Shown here piece by piece: positions 8,442 through 17,975 of a DNA stretch of 64,000 nucleotides; the stretch's first letter is position 1, and each line of letters starts with the position of its first letter. The notes beneath the pieces are model-generated. The model had not been told where the DNA came from and ran no database searches. It was given only the letters and a program-made list of their open reading frames with translations. The stretch covers positions 1-64,000 of the forward strand of contig CAMEDD010000003.1 in the NCBI GenBank assembly GCA_945913285.1. Reading direction: 5' to 3'. Source of the stretch: Candidatus Sulfopaludibacter sp. SbA3. GTDB taxonomy: Bacteria; Pseudomonadota; Alphaproteobacteria; Caulobacterales; Hyphomonadaceae. The position numbers were made by a program, and so were the translations under genes.

Positions 8442-9128
8442 TCAAAACTGGTTTTGCTTTGGCCGTTCGAGTTCCGACAGATAGTCCCCGACGGCCTGAT
8501 AATAAACGAATTCCGCGATGTTCGTGCAGTGATCGCCGATCCGCTCGAGGTTCTTCGCCATGAACAACATGTGCGCCCCGGCAGTAATCCGGCGAGGGTC
8601 CTCGACGAGGTGGGTCAGCATTTCGCGAAACACCGCATTGTAGTGCAGGTCGATATCGTCATCCGCGCTCCATACGGCCTTTGCCTTGTCGGCGCTGCCG
8701 GTCGCATAGGCGTTGAGCACATCTTTCAGCTGCCGCGAGACAGGCTGAGCCATGCGGGTGATCGCATTGCGCATTTCGACGTTCACGTTCTCATCCAGAC
8801 GCTGGGCGCGTTTGGCGATGTTCTTCGACAAGTCGCCGATGCGTTCCAGCTCGCTGGAAATCTTCATCGCCGACAGGATCATCCGCAGATCATGCCCCAT
8901 CGGCTGGCGGCGCGCGATGAGGGACACAATCTGACGCTCGGCATCCGCCTCGATTGTATCGACCAGCGGATCGCGCAGAACCACTTCCTTGGCGAGATCC
9001 AGATCATTCGACACCAGCGCGCGGCAGGCGCCGGTAATCATCGTCTCGACGATGCCGCCCATCTTGAGAAGATCGGCGGACAGGCGCTCGAGTTCCTCGG
9101 AATAGGCAGAAACGATGTGATCTGACAT
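8442..9128 (-). CDS. phoU: Phosphate signalling protein PhoU
   Basis: 228-residue all-helical protein of two PhoU repeats that links the Pst transporter to the PhoR/PhoB system and keeps the regulon off when phosphate is plentiful. Typical motifs ERIGDLSKNIAKR (about 100-112) and LERIGDHCTNIAEFV (about 195-209) carry the acidic metal-binding residues of each repeat. It lies 11 bases after pstB and 37 bases before phoB in one operon. Confidence 0.95.
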   Translation of the reverse strand: MSDHIVSAYSEELERLSADLLKMGGIVETMITGACRALVSNDLDLAKEVVLRDPLVDTIEADAERQIVSLIARRQPMGHDLRMILSAMKISSELERIGDLSKNIAKRAQRLDENVNVEMRNAITRMAQPVSRQLKDVLNAYATGSADKAKAVWSADDDIDLHYNAVFREMLTHLVEDPRRITAGAHMLFMAKNLERIGDHCTNIAEFVYYQAVGDYLSELERPKQNQF

Positions 9129-9139
9129 GGAAATCCCGC

Positions 9140-9967
9140 TCAGCCGAACCGGCCCGTGATGTAGTCTTCCGTGCGCTTCTCACGCGGATTGGTGAAGATT
9201 TGCCCAGTGTCTCCCATCTCGACCAGATTGCCCAGGTGAAAGAACGCCGTGCGCTGCGACACGCGGGCCGCCTGCTGCATCGAGTGGGTCACGATCACGA
9301 TACAATAACGGTTGCGCAACTCGTCGATCAGCTCTTCGATCCGGGCGGTCGCGATAGGGTCAAGCGCCGAGCACGGTTCATCCATCAGGATCACTTCCGG
9401 CTGCACGGCAATGGCGCGCGCAATGCAGAGGCGCTGTTGTTGGCCGCCCGACAGGCCGGTGCCCGGTGCAGACAGGCGATCCTTCACCTCTTCCCAGAGG
9501 CCGGCGCGCCGCAGGCTCTTCTCGACGATCGCATCGAGATCTTCCCGGCCATTGGCCAGCCCGTGGATACGCGGACCATAGGCAATGTTGTCGTAGATCG
9601 ACTTGGGGAACGGGTTCGGCTTCTGGAACACCATGCCGACGCGCGAGCGCAGCAGGACGGGGTCAACATCGGCGTCGTTGATATCCTCGCCGTCCATGAG
9701 GATCTTTCCCTCGACCCGGCAATTCTCGATCGTGTCGTTCATCCGGTTGAGGCAGCGCAGGAACGTGGATTTTCCGCAGCCCGAAGGGCCGATGAGAGCG
9801 GTAACGGCCCGGTCCGGGAAGGACATGGATACATCATGGATCGCTTCGGCCTGGCCGTAGAACACCTTGATATTACGGCAATCGATGCGCGGCCCGCCAT
9901 CTTTGGTGGGCTGGGGCGTGATGCTGTCGTCCATCATCGGGTTTCCCTGGCTCGTATCCATCACCAT
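9140..9967 (-). CDS. pstB: Phosphate ABC transporter ATP-binding protein
   Basis: 275-residue ATPase that powers phosphate import through PstA/PstC. Walker [10 protein letters not shown] is at 60-68, the signature LSGGQQQR follows, and Walker B is [13 protein letters not shown]. The start codon overlaps the pstA stop by 7 bases, indicating coupled translation. An internal ATG at 9937 with AGGG upstream would remove 10 unconserved residues and is a fair alternative start. Confidence 0.96.
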   Translation of the reverse strand: MVMDTSQGNPMMDDSITPQPTKDGGPRIDCRNIKVFYGQAEAIHDVSMSFPDRAVTALIGPSGCGKSTFLRCLNRMNDTIENCRVEGKILMDGEDINDADVDPVLLRSRVGMVFQKPNPFPKSIYDNIAYGPRIHGLANGREDLDAIVEKSLRRAGLWEEVKDRLSAPGTGLSGGQQQRLCIARAIAVQPEVILMDEPCSALDPIATARIEELIDELRNRYCIVIVTHSMQQAARVSQRTAFFHLGNLVEMGDTGQIFTNPREKRTEDYITGRFG

Positions 9968-11541
9968 CTCCGTTCGTATTTGCGCCGCAGGAATACCACG
10001 AGCCCGTTCATCAGCAAAAGGAAGGCGAGCAGGACGATAATCATCGCCGATGTCAGCGGCTCCCAGGCCCGTTCAGCGTTGTTCGACCAGCTGAAGATCA
10101 AAACCGGCATCACAGTCGATTCGTCCGTCGGGCTGCGCGGCACATCGCCGACAAAGGCCACCATGCCGATCAGCAGCAGCGGGGCTGATTCGCCGAGCGC
10201 GCGCGCCATGCCAAGGATGGCGCCGGTCAGGATACCCGGCGCAGCCAGCGGGACAACGTGATGAAACACGGTCTGCATCTGCGAGGCGCCGACAGCGAGT
10301 GCGCCCGAGCGTACCGAGGGGGGCACGGCTTTGAGTGCGGCGCGGGAAGCAATGATCACGACCGGGAACGTCATCAGCGCAAGCACGAGACCGCCCACGA
10401 GCGGCGCAGAGCGCGGCATGCCAAGGAAGTTTATGTAAAGCGCTGCGCCCAGAAGGCCGAACACGATGGAAGGCACCGCCGCCAGATTGTTGATGTTCAC
10501 TTCAATGAACTCGGTGACCCGGTTCTTGGGGGCGAATTCTTCAAGGTAGACGGCCGCAAAGATGCCGATCGGCATGGCGACAAGCGCCGTGACCAGCATG
10601 GTCAGCAGCGATCCCACGATCGCGGCGAGGCCGCCGGCGAGCTCGGGATAGGTGCTGTCGGAATTTGTCAGCAGCGTCTTGCGCGGCACGCGTTCGATCC
10701 GGCCCATGTCTTTCAGAGCCAGCGTCCAGGCAATTTGCTGGTCGCTGATCGTGCGCTCGCTTTCGAGCGCCACAATCAGGCGCGCCTTTGATTGCAGGCG
10801 CGCAAAATCCTTGATGTTGCCGGTCAGGAGTTCGAGATGACCACTGCCTGCCGATATCTCGGTAAGCCGTCCTGTGCTGGGCCCCGCCGTCAGCAGAACG
10901 CCCGGCTCAGCCGCATCCGCCGGCAAGTCGGCCGCAGCGACGGCCAGCGCGGCCACGACCGCATCGAACGCGCCGGCACCGGTCACCCGGTAGCCGCCTT
11001 CCACCTCGCCCTTGATCGCGGCAATTGCGCCGACGCCGAGTTTGCGTTCCCGAACGCCCTGACCTTTGAGGTAAAGGTCAAGATCATCGTTCAGCGGCGC
11101 TGTGAGCGTGATCCGTGTGCCAACCAGTTCTGGCTGCTCCGCCACCATTTGCGCGGTGGGCAACACAGCGAGGCGCGTCACGAAATCAGCGACTTCGCGG
11201 CGCGAGGCGCGGTCCTTGGCCGCCTCCGGGAATGTCGCAATCAGATTGTCGCGGACGAGACCGTAAAAGCCTTCCACATTCCGAGAGATATCCTCCGGCC
11301 GTCCCGCGCCTTCCGGCGCAATGACAGCCGGATCGAGCGTGATGTCGTAGTTGACGACATGGTAGGTCGCCGCCGACAGAGCCTGTGAGCCGATCGTGAA
11401 GATCAGCACGGCGAGCGCGCCGAGCGCTGTCAGGATCGCGCTGAGGCCGTAATAACGAAAACGCCCGTCGGCCGCGCGGCGCTTCCTGAGGCGCTTCATG
11501 GCGCGGGCTTTCGAGGCCTGGGTGCGGGCTGTGTCAGTCAT
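9961..11541 (-). CDS. pstA: Phosphate ABC transporter permease PstA (long form)
   Basis: 526-residue inner-membrane permease. The C-terminal half (from about residue 300) is the usual ABC-permease core with five or six membrane helices and the cytoplasmic loop for PstB (ALGESAPL region). Residues about 28-52 form an extra N-terminal helix, followed by roughly 240 residues of presumably periplasmic sequence. This extension is typical of alphaproteobacterial PstA (DUF3333-type) and makes it nearly twice the E. coli length. It overlaps pstC by 8 bases and pstB by 7. Confidence 0.94.
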   Translation of the reverse strand: MTDTARTQASKARAMKRLRKRRAADGRFRYYGLSAILTALGALAVLIFTIGSQALSAATYHVVNYDITLDPAVIAPEGAGRPEDISRNVEGFYGLVRDNLIATFPEAAKDRASRREVADFVTRLAVLPTAQMVAEQPELVGTRITLTAPLNDDLDLYLKGQGVRERKLGVGAIAAIKGEVEGGYRVTGAGAFDAVVAALAVAAADLPADAAEPGVLLTAGPSTGRLTEISAGSGHLELLTGNIKDFARLQSKARLIVALESERTISDQQIAWTLALKDMGRIERVPRKTLLTNSDSTYPELAGGLAAIVGSLLTMLVTALVAMPIGIFAAVYLEEFAPKNRVTEFIEVNINNLAAVPSIVFGLLGAALYINFLGMPRSAPLVGGLVLALMTFPVVIIASRAALKAVPPSVRSGALAVGASQMQTVFHHVVPLAAPGILTGAILGMARALGESAPLLLIGMVAFVGDVPRSPTDESTVMPVLIFSWSNNAERAWEPLTSAMIIVLLAFLLLMNGLVVFLRRKYERRW

Positions 11542-12949
11542 ACTTTTCCCGGTATTTCTTGACCACGCGCAGGGCCACCACGTTGAAGGCCAGCGTCACC
11601 GTGAACAGCACAAGCCCGAGGGCGAAGGCAGAAAGCGTCTTCGGATCGTCGAAGCCTGTTTCGCCGGTCATCAGCGACACGATCTGAACCGTGATGGTGG
11701 TCAGGTCCGATGTCGGATCCATCGAGATGCGCGCACTCTTGCCGGCTGCCATGACGACGATCATCGTCTCGCCAATGGCGCGCGAAACCGCGAGCAGAAG
11801 TGCAGCAATGATACCGGGCAACGCCGCCGGCACCACCACCTGCTGGACCGTTTCGGACTTCGTCGCGCCAAGCGCAAAAGCTGCGTCACGCAGGGTTTGC
11901 GGAACGGCGTTGATCACATCGTCCGACAGCGATGACACGAACGGGATGATCATGATCCCCATCACGAGACCGGCAGCCAGCGCGCTGGTCGGCTGCGCCG
12001 CAAGGATGGGCTCGCTGGCGAGGCCGAGCTGAATGGCCGTTTCGTTGATCCAGATCGCAGCGCTGCGAATGCCGGGTGCGACGACAAGCAGCGCGAAGAA
12101 GCCGTACACCACGGTCGGGATACCGGCGAGAATTTCAAGGATCGGCTTGATCCACGCCCGCGCTGTTTGCGAGGCATACTCCGACAGGAAAATCGCAGAG
12201 AACAATCCGATCGGCGCCGCGACCAACATCGCGATCAGGGCGATCATGAAGGTGCCGAAGAAGAGCGGCAAGGCGCCGAACTCGGCTTCTGTCTGAGCGT
12301 TCCAGCGCGTGCCGGTCAGGAAATCCCAGGCCGAGACCTTCTGGAAGAACTGCAGGCTCTCGTAAAGCAGGGACAGGACAATGCCGGCTGTGGTCGCAAT
12401 GGCGACGCCTGCGCACAGGAACAGCACGAGTTCCATGCCGTTCTCGACCAGGGCACGCGCGCGAAAGTCGGACTTCAGGCGGCTCTGCCCCCAGACTATG
12501 CCAAACGCAGCGACAAGACCCAGAATGACGAGCGTGCCGGCATTCACGAGGCCGCGCAGTTCGAGATACCGGTTGGTGATCGCCTCGAATACTCGGTCTG
12601 CCCCGGCGCTCGCGGCGCTGCCGGCCGCAAGCCGGACAGAGTCGAGATAGCTTTGCAGTTCCGCTGGAGACAGCCTCGAGAATGATGATGGCAACTCCCG
12701 CGCCAGCTGGCCACGTGTCAGCATCTCGCCGAAAACCGCATAGGAAAGGGCAATAGCCAAGACCGGGACCGTCGCCCACATGGCAACGTAATAGCCGTGG
12801 TAATTCGGCCGGGAATGCATCCGGCCGGCGGTGCTCATGAGCAGGCGTTCGGCGCGCATCCGGCCGAGAAAGAATGCGGACGAACCGAACACAGCGATCA
12901 GGGCGATCAGCAACCAGTCCATTGGCAGTTGTCCGAGCTGTTGCAGCAT
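11534..12949 (-). CDS. pstC: Phosphate ABC transporter permease PstC (long form)
   Basis: Partner permease of PstA, 471 residues from the ATG at 12949. It has an N-terminal helix pair (about 10-75), a soluble segment, then the permease core with the conserved AIGETMIV loop. An in-frame ATG at 13018 would add 23 residues, but the coding sequence would then run through an excellent PHO box (12992-13009) and its -10, so the transcript should start inside that extension. The later start is therefore preferred, although its ribosome-binding site is weak (CGGGG). No pstS gene lies beside it. Confidence 0.93.
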   Translation of the reverse strand: MLQQLGQLPMDWLLIALIAVFGSSAFFLGRMRAERLLMSTAGRMHSRPNYHGYYVAMWATVPVLAIALSYAVFGEMLTRGQLARELPSSFSRLSPAELQSYLDSVRLAAGSAASAGADRVFEAITNRYLELRGLVNAGTLVILGLVAAFGIVWGQSRLKSDFRARALVENGMELVLFLCAGVAIATTAGIVLSLLYESLQFFQKVSAWDFLTGTRWNAQTEAEFGALPLFFGTFMIALIAMLVAAPIGLFSAIFLSEYASQTARAWIKPILEILAGIPTVVYGFFALLVVAPGIRSAAIWINETAIQLGLASEPILAAQPTSALAAGLVMGIMIIPFVSSLSDDVINAVPQTLRDAAFALGATKSETVQQVVVPAALPGIIAALLLAVSRAIGETMIVVMAAGKSARISMDPTSDLTTITVQIVSLMTGETGFDDPKTLSAFALGLVLFTVTLAFNVVALRVVKKYREKYD

Positions 12950-12977
12950 GACGAACCCCGCGACGACCTTCCCGTCA

Positions 12978-13009
12978 CTTAAAAGGAGCCTGCGACGGTT
13001 ATGTGACAA
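12978..13009 (-). promoter_or_regulatory. PHO box and promoter of the pst-pho operon
   Basis: On the minus strand 13009-12992 reads TTGTCAC ATAA CCGTCGC, two 7-base half-sites with the 4-base spacer of the PhoB consensus CTGTCAT-N4-CTGTCAC. Eight bases downstream is TTTAAG (12983-12978), a possible -10. PhoB sites replace the -35 in such promoters. The operon encodes PhoB itself, giving positive autoregulation under phosphate limitation. Confidence 0.75.
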
Positions 13010-13077
13010 ATCGGCCATATTTGCGAGGTTGCCGCCGTCCCTTGCGCGAAAAGCACAACTCCGCCAGTTTCCCGCCC

Positions 13078-13635
13078 ATGAACACGCAAGAACACTCCGG
13101 CCCGTCCTGGCATGGCACCACCGTCATCGCCGTACGCAAGGCCCAGAAACTGGTCATGATCTCGGACGGCCAGGTCTCGATGGGGCCCACGATCATGAAG
13201 GGCAACGCCCGCAAAGTGCGCCGCATCGCCGATGGCAGGATCCTCGCGGGATTTGCTGGCGCGACCGCGGACGCGTTTACCTTGTTCGAGCGGCTGGAGC
13301 AGAAGCTGGAACGGTTCCCCGGCCAGCTCCAGCGCGCCGCGGTGGAACTCGCGAAGGACTGGCGCACCGAGCGCTACCTGCAGAAACTGGAGGCCCTCCT
13401 GATCGTCGCGGACCAGACGAGCACGCTGGTCATCACCGGCGCCGGCGATGTGCTGGAGCCTGAATACCCGGTCGTCGCCATTGGATCCGGCGGCAATTTC
13501 GCCCTCGCGGCTGCCCGCGGCCTCTATGAGTATGAAACGGACGCCGAAGTGATCGGGCGCAAGGCCATGCAGATCGCGGCGGATATCTGCGTTTATACGA
13601 ACACGCACTTCACGGTGGAGGTCCTCGATGTTTGA
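13078..13635 (+). CDS. hslV: ATP-dependent protease peptidase subunit HslV
   Basis: 185-residue proteasome-like threonine peptidase that forms a dodecamer with the HslU unfoldase. The catalytic Thr14 in [10 protein letters not shown] becomes the N-terminus after the propeptide is removed. The rest matches HslV, for example SDGQVSMG and [14 protein letters not shown]. The ATG at 13078 gives the usual short propeptide; an in-frame ATG at 13003 would add 25 residues and enter the pst promoter region. It is divergent from pstC and overlaps the next gene by 8 bases. Confidence 0.95.
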   Translation: MNTQEHSGPSWHGTTVIAVRKAQKLVMISDGQVSMGPTIMKGNARKVRRIADGRILAGFAGATADAFTLFERLEQKLERFPGQLQRAAVELAKDWRTERYLQKLEALLIVADQTSTLVITGAGDVLEPEYPVVAIGSGGNFALAAARGLYEYETDAEVIGRKAMQIAADICVYTNTHFTVEVLDV

Positions 13636-14749
13636 CCGGTCCGATATCCGCGCCGCCGCCGATGCCGGTATCCTGACCCGGGACCAGGCGAACCGGCTTG
13701 AGGCCTTCCTCGCAACACGCGCCGATTCGGTCACGAAAGCCATGCCGGAGCAGACCGAGAACCTGCGTTTCCTCAACAACTTCAACGACATCTTCATCAC
13801 GACCGGCATCGTGATCCTGGCGATGGGCCTGACAGCGATCACCGGCCTGTTCTTCGGTCCGCGCTTCTGGACGATGGTATCAGGTGGCAGCGTCGGCGCG
13901 TTCGGCGCGATTATCCTGATGCCTGTTGCCGGCGTCATGTGGCTGCTCGCCGAATATTTCGGGCGCCGCCGCCGGATGCTGTTGCCAAGCATGGCCGCGA
14001 TCACCGTGTTTACCCTGTATTCCGGCCTTTCCTTCGGCATGATCACGAGTGGCATCACGGGCGCGAATGCCGAGACCATCACCAGTTTTACGCAGGCCTG
14101 GGACACGCTCGGCAATACCGGCATGGGCACGTTCATCGGATGCTGCGGAGCGGGCGCCATTGCGTGGCTGCGCTTCCGCCTGCCCTTCTGCATGTTCCTG
14201 ATGGCGGTTTCGGCGGCCGCGGCCGCTTACACGTTTGCCGGCTTCTTCGGCGATGCCGGGCTGATCTTCGGCGGCTTCCTGTCGATCGTGATCGGCCTTG
14301 CCACGCTCGGCGCCGCCATCTGGTTCGACCAGAAAGACCCGGGGCGGATCACGCGGCTGTCTGACAATGCATTCTGGTTGCACGTGGCCGCTGCCCCGCA
14401 GATCATCCTCGGCCTGCGCGGCATGATCATGGGATCGCCGGACGCGGCACCGAGCACGCCGGAAGCGACACTGCTGCTGGCCTGCCTGATTGGCCTCGGG
14501 CTGCTGTCGCTGGCGCTGAACCGACGCGCGCTCGTGGTTTCCAGCCTGCTCAGCTTCTGGCTGGCGCTCGGACAGGTCGTCGATGCGGTTGGCGGCGACG
14601 CCACCACGGGTTTCATCGCGACCGCGATGCTGCTCGGCACCGGCATCATCCTTCTGGGCGGGGGCTGGCATACGGCGCGGCGCTGGGTGCTTGGCTTGGC
14701 GCCGAAGACGGGGCTCGCCGCGCGGATTTTTCCGCCGGAGCCTGTGTAA
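13628..14749 (+). CDS. Polytopic membrane protein encoded between hslV and hslU
   Basis: 373-residue protein of unassigned function. Residues 1-40 are soluble and resemble the start of DUF2157-type membrane proteins ([14 protein letters not shown]). About nine or ten hydrophobic helices follow from residue 58 to 350. The start ATG lies inside the last codons of hslV (8-base overlap), so translation is probably coupled. It precedes hslU by 93 bases. Sitting inside the hslVU unit suggests a link with membrane-protein quality control, but nothing in the sequence proves that. Confidence 0.75.
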   Translation: MFDRSDIRAAADAGILTRDQANRLEAFLATRADSVTKAMPEQTENLRFLNNFNDIFITTGIVILAMGLTAITGLFFGPRFWTMVSGGSVGAFGAIILMPVAGVMWLLAEYFGRRRRMLLPSMAAITVFTLYSGLSFGMITSGITGANAETITSFTQAWDTLGNTGMGTFIGCCGAGAIAWLRFRLPFCMFLMAVSAAAAAYTFAGFFGDAGLIFGGFLSIVIGLATLGAAIWFDQKDPGRITRLSDNAFWLHVAAAPQIILGLRGMIMGSPDAAPSTPEATLLLACLIGLGLLSLALNRRALVVSSLLSFWLALGQVVDAVGGDATTGFIATAMLLGTGIILLGGGWHTARRWVLGLAPKTGLAARIFPPEPV

Positions 14750-14842
14750 AACCCGTCCACAGACCGTCCACAAAAAAGCGTATGAACCACCCTGACGTAT
14801 GGACTGATCCGACGTCTGTCCGAGACACGTGAGACCATCCCG

Positions 14843-16150
14843 ATGACCGAACTTACCCCGCGCGAAATTGTTGCCGAACTTGACCGGCACATCGTTGGCC
14901 AGAATGCCGCAAAGCGCGCTGTCGCCATCGCGCTGCGCAACCGCTGGCGGCGCAAGCAGGCGCCGGAGAACCTGCGTTCGGAAATCACGCCCAAGAATAT
15001 CCTGATGATCGGGCCCACGGGCGTGGGCAAGACGGAAGTGTCGCGCCGGCTCGCCCGCCTCGCGAATGCGCCGTTCCTGAAGGTCGAGGCCACCAAGTTT
15101 ACCGAGGTGGGCTATGTCGGCCGGGACGTCGAGCAGATCATCCGCGACCTTGTTGAAGCGGCCGTCGGCATGGTGCGCGAGCAGAAGCGTGCCGGCGTGG
15201 CGCAGGCCGCGAAGGACAAGGCGGAAGAACGCCTGCTCGACGCGCTGGTCGGCGCCGAGGCGCAGCGTTCGACCCGCGATGTGTTTCGCAAAAAACTTCG
15301 GGCCGGCGAACTCGATGACAAGGACGTCGATATCGACTTTGCGGAAACGGCGGGCGGACCGATGCAGATGCTGGACCTGCCCGGCCAGCAAGGCGCGATG
15401 GGCATGATCAACCTGTCGGAAATACTCGGCAAGGCAATGGGGCAGCGCACGAAACGCGTGCGCACGACGGTGAAGGACGCCTATAAGCCGCTGCTGACCG
15501 AAGAAGCCGATAAGCTGGTGGATGAAGAACAGGTCGTTCGCGAGGCGCTGATCGCCGTGGAAGAAGACGGCATCGTTTTTCTCGACGAGATCGACAAGAT
15601 CGCCGCCCGGAAGGATCGGGGCGGCGCGGATGTCAGCCGAGAAGGCGTGCAGCGCGACCTGCTGCCGCTGATCGAAGGCACAACGGTTTCAACGAAGCGC
15701 GGCGCGGTGAAGACCGATCACATCCTGTTCATTGCATCCGGCGCGTTCCATGTTGCCAAGCCGTCTGACCTGCTCCCCGAGCTGCAGGGGCGGCTGCCCA
15801 TCCGCGTGGAGCTCGAACCGCTGACGCGGGACGATCTGCGCCGCATCATGGTCGAGCCGGAAGCGAGCCTGATCAGCCAGTATGAGGCGCTGTTGGCGGC
15901 CGAGAAGGTGACCCTGATTTTCGAGGACGGCGCGATCGACCGGCTGGCCGATCTTGCCGAGGCGGTAAACAAGTCCGTCGAGAACATCGGCGCGCGGCGA
16001 TTGCAGACCGTGCTCGAACGCCTTCTGGACGAGATCAGCTTCGATGCGCCTGATAAGGCGGGCGAGACGTTCGTGATTACCGCGGCCTATGTGGACGAGA
16101 AGGTCGGCGCGCTTGCGGGGAACGCCGACCTGTCGAAGTTCATTCTATGA
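14843..16150 (+). CDS. hslU: ATP-dependent protease ATPase subunit HslU
   Basis: 435-residue AAA+ unfoldase partner of HslV. Walker A GPTGVGKT is at about 56-63, the pore loop follows ([10 protein letters not shown]), then Walker [12 protein letters not shown] near 248. The C-terminus ends in KFIL, the HslV-docking tail. The length and the inserted I-domain (about 110-230) are normal. It follows the membrane-protein gene on the same strand. Confidence 0.97.
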   Translation: MTELTPREIVAELDRHIVGQNAAKRAVAIALRNRWRRKQAPENLRSEITPKNILMIGPTGVGKTEVSRRLARLANAPFLKVEATKFTEVGYVGRDVEQIIRDLVEAAVGMVREQKRAGVAQAAKDKAEERLLDALVGAEAQRSTRDVFRKKLRAGELDDKDVDIDFAETAGGPMQMLDLPGQQGAMGMINLSEILGKAMGQRTKRVRTTVKDAYKPLLTEEADKLVDEEQVVREALIAVEEDGIVFLDEIDKIAARKDRGGADVSREGVQRDLLPLIEGTTVSTKRGAVKTDHILFIASGAFHVAKPSDLLPELQGRLPIRVELEPLTRDDLRRIMVEPEASLISQYEALLAAEKVTLIFEDGAIDRLADLAEAVNKSVENIGARRLQTVLERLLDEISFDAPDKAGETFVITAAYVDEKVGALAGNADLSKFIL

Positions 16151-16174
16151 GCAAGGATCGACCCTGCTGACGGT

Positions 16175-17869
16175 TCAGGCCTTCCAGGCAATAGTGCCCC
16201 GCCCGCGCTCGATCGTCTCCTCCCGGATCACGCGCGCGGCGTAGTCCGGCCGAAGCACGGTATCGACGGCGACATAACTAACGCGCGCCTCCGTTCGCCC
16301 CAGCACGACACGCACGTAGCCCTGGTGCAGGTTGTCGGTCCAGCGCACCTCATCGAGGGCCGCCTCGAACACGCGGTCGAGGCGCTCCGGACTTTCGCCA
16401 AGCCAGCCGGACTCAACAAAATCGCCCGGCGAGGTGATCCCGGCTGTGCCAACCTCAAGCCCCATGGGCTGACCCGACGCGTCCGACAGAGTATTTGCCC
16501 AAAAGCTATGACTGTCACCTGTCAGGACCAGAAGATCGCCAGCCCCTGCCGCGCGGCAAAGCGCGTAGAATGCCTCGCGCGCCGCCGGATAACCGTCCCA
16601 GGTGTCTGTATAGAATGGCAAATTCCACTCGCCCTTCCAGAAAAGATTCGGTCCGGCTCCGGGCTGCTCCGCAGCAGGCGCATCCGCTGGAGTGATCCCG
16701 AACCGCTGCACATCCGGCACCAACATGCGCGCTATGGGGCTCGCGTTGCCGATCACGCGCCACGGCTCACCGGCCGCAACGGAGCGCGACAGACCGGTTG
16801 CCAGAACATCTTCCATCCCTCCAGAAATCATCTTCCGGGCAGGATCACCGATCACGGCAGACATGAACGCATCACGGTCTGCAGGGCTTTTCAGCGTGTC
16901 CTTGTATCTAGAATAATCGACTTGCTCGCCGCGCGCCGTGTGGCGCGTTTCAAGCGTGATCAGGGTCGCAAGATCGCCGATCACGTAAGTGCGCCAGAAT
17001 TCGGTTCGGGCCTCAACCGTGGCGGGGTCCCGGACCGGCATCCATTCGTAGTAGGCCTGGATGGAGGCATTCCGCCGCTGAATCCAGTCACCTTCCGTAT
17101 CCGGCTGGTGATTACCGGCCCCGTCCGTCCACGGATTATTCGTACTTTCATGGTCATCCCAGCAGGCGACGAAGGGGTGGGCTGCATGCATCGCTTTTGA
17201 AGCAGGATCGGTCTTGTACTGCGCATGGCGCAGACGGTAGTCTTCCAATGTCACCATCTCGTGAGCAGGGTTGTGGGCCCGCCCGATGGTGCTCGCCGTT
17301 TCGTGCCCCCACTCACCGGCGCCGTATTCGTAAATGTAGTCGCCGGTATGCAACACGAGATCGATGGCGTCGTCTTTCGCGATCGCATCGTATGCGTTGA
17401 AGTGACCGAAGCAGTAATTTGAGCACGATGCGAGCGCGATGCCGAAGTTTTCAACCCGGCCTGCTGGAAGCGCTTTCGTGCGCCCGGTAGGGGAGATTTC
17501 TTCGAGCGCCTTGAAGCGGAAATAGATGCGCTCGCCCGGGGACAGATCGCCAGCGATGACCTTTACGGTAAAGTCGGCGGCAGCGGTGGCAGATTGCGTG
17601 CCGGTCCTGACCACGTTGGTGAAGTCGGCATCGCTGGCGACTTCCCAGGTTACCGGGACGTCTTCAGTTGCGCCGCTGATGCGTGTCCAGAGCACGACGC
17701 TGGTCGTATCCGGATCACCGCTCGCCACGCCGTGCAGGAACACTTTCGCCGGCGATGGCGATGACGTCGCGGGCGCCTGGTCTGGGACGAGCGCACAAGC
17801 GCTCAACACGCCGGCGGATCCGAGAGCCAGGAGGGCGGATCGGCGATTGAAATAAATGGACATGGCCAT
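16175..17869 (-). CDS. phoD: PhoD-family alkaline phosphatase lipoprotein
   Basis: 564-residue metallophosphoesterase of the PhoD type, which removes phosphate from organic esters outside the cytoplasm. It begins with a twin-arginine-like NRRSALLAL followed by a hydrophobic run and lipobox LSAC (Cys at about 25), so it is probably a lipid-anchored exported protein. Metal and active-site motifs include GVASGDPDTTSVVLWTR, ASCSNYC, HTGDYIYEYG, WDDHESTNN and LTGDSHSFW. It lies 106 bases behind a TonB-dependent receptor on the same strand, hinting at an uptake partnership. Two starts (17869, 17863) are possible; GAAAGG precedes the first. Confidence 0.93.
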   Translation of the reverse strand: MAMSIYFNRRSALLALGSAGVLSACALVPDQAPATSSPSPAKVFLHGVASGDPDTTSVVLWTRISGATEDVPVTWEVASDADFTNVVRTGTQSATAAADFTVKVIAGDLSPGERIYFRFKALEEISPTGRTKALPAGRVENFGIALASCSNYCFGHFNAYDAIAKDDAIDLVLHTGDYIYEYGAGEWGHETASTIGRAHNPAHEMVTLEDYRLRHAQYKTDPASKAMHAAHPFVACWDDHESTNNPWTDGAGNHQPDTEGDWIQRRNASIQAYYEWMPVRDPATVEARTEFWRTYVIGDLATLITLETRHTARGEQVDYSRYKDTLKSPADRDAFMSAVIGDPARKMISGGMEDVLATGLSRSVAAGEPWRVIGNASPIARMLVPDVQRFGITPADAPAAEQPGAGPNLFWKGEWNLPFYTDTWDGYPAAREAFYALCRAAGAGDLLVLTGDSHSFWANTLSDASGQPMGLEVGTAGITSPGDFVESGWLGESPERLDRVFEAALDEVRWTDNLHQGYVRVVLGRTEARVSYVAVDTVLRPDYAARVIREETIERGRGTIAWKA

Positions 17870-17919
17870 AGCCTTTCGGTCTTGGAACTCCCGGAGCGGA
17901 ATATTTCCCCAGATGTAGT

Positions 17920-17950
17920 GACGGGGCGAAGCCCGCAGGCCCGCCCCGTC
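17920..17950 (-). terminator. Hairpin after the TonB-dependent receptor gene
   Basis: A perfect 9-base stem (GACGGGGCG with CGCCCCGTC) around a 13-base loop lies 26 bases past the receptor stop. No run of T follows on either side, so a Rho-independent role is uncertain. It may weaken rather than block read-through into phoD. Confidence 0.4.
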
Positions 17951-17975
17951 TGATCTACCTCGACAGGCGCAGGCC

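Noticed and set aside
12950-13077. Heat-shock (sigma-32) promoter for hslV
   Set aside because: CTTGCGCG is present at 13041, but no matching -10 lies at a suitable distance.
13880-15391. 503-codon frame opposite the hslVU genes
   Set aside because: Antisense of well-recognised genes with low-complexity Arg/Gln/His composition; no start signal or domain.
17870-17975. PHO box for phoD
   Set aside because: GTGACGG occurs, but no second half-site follows at the right spacing.
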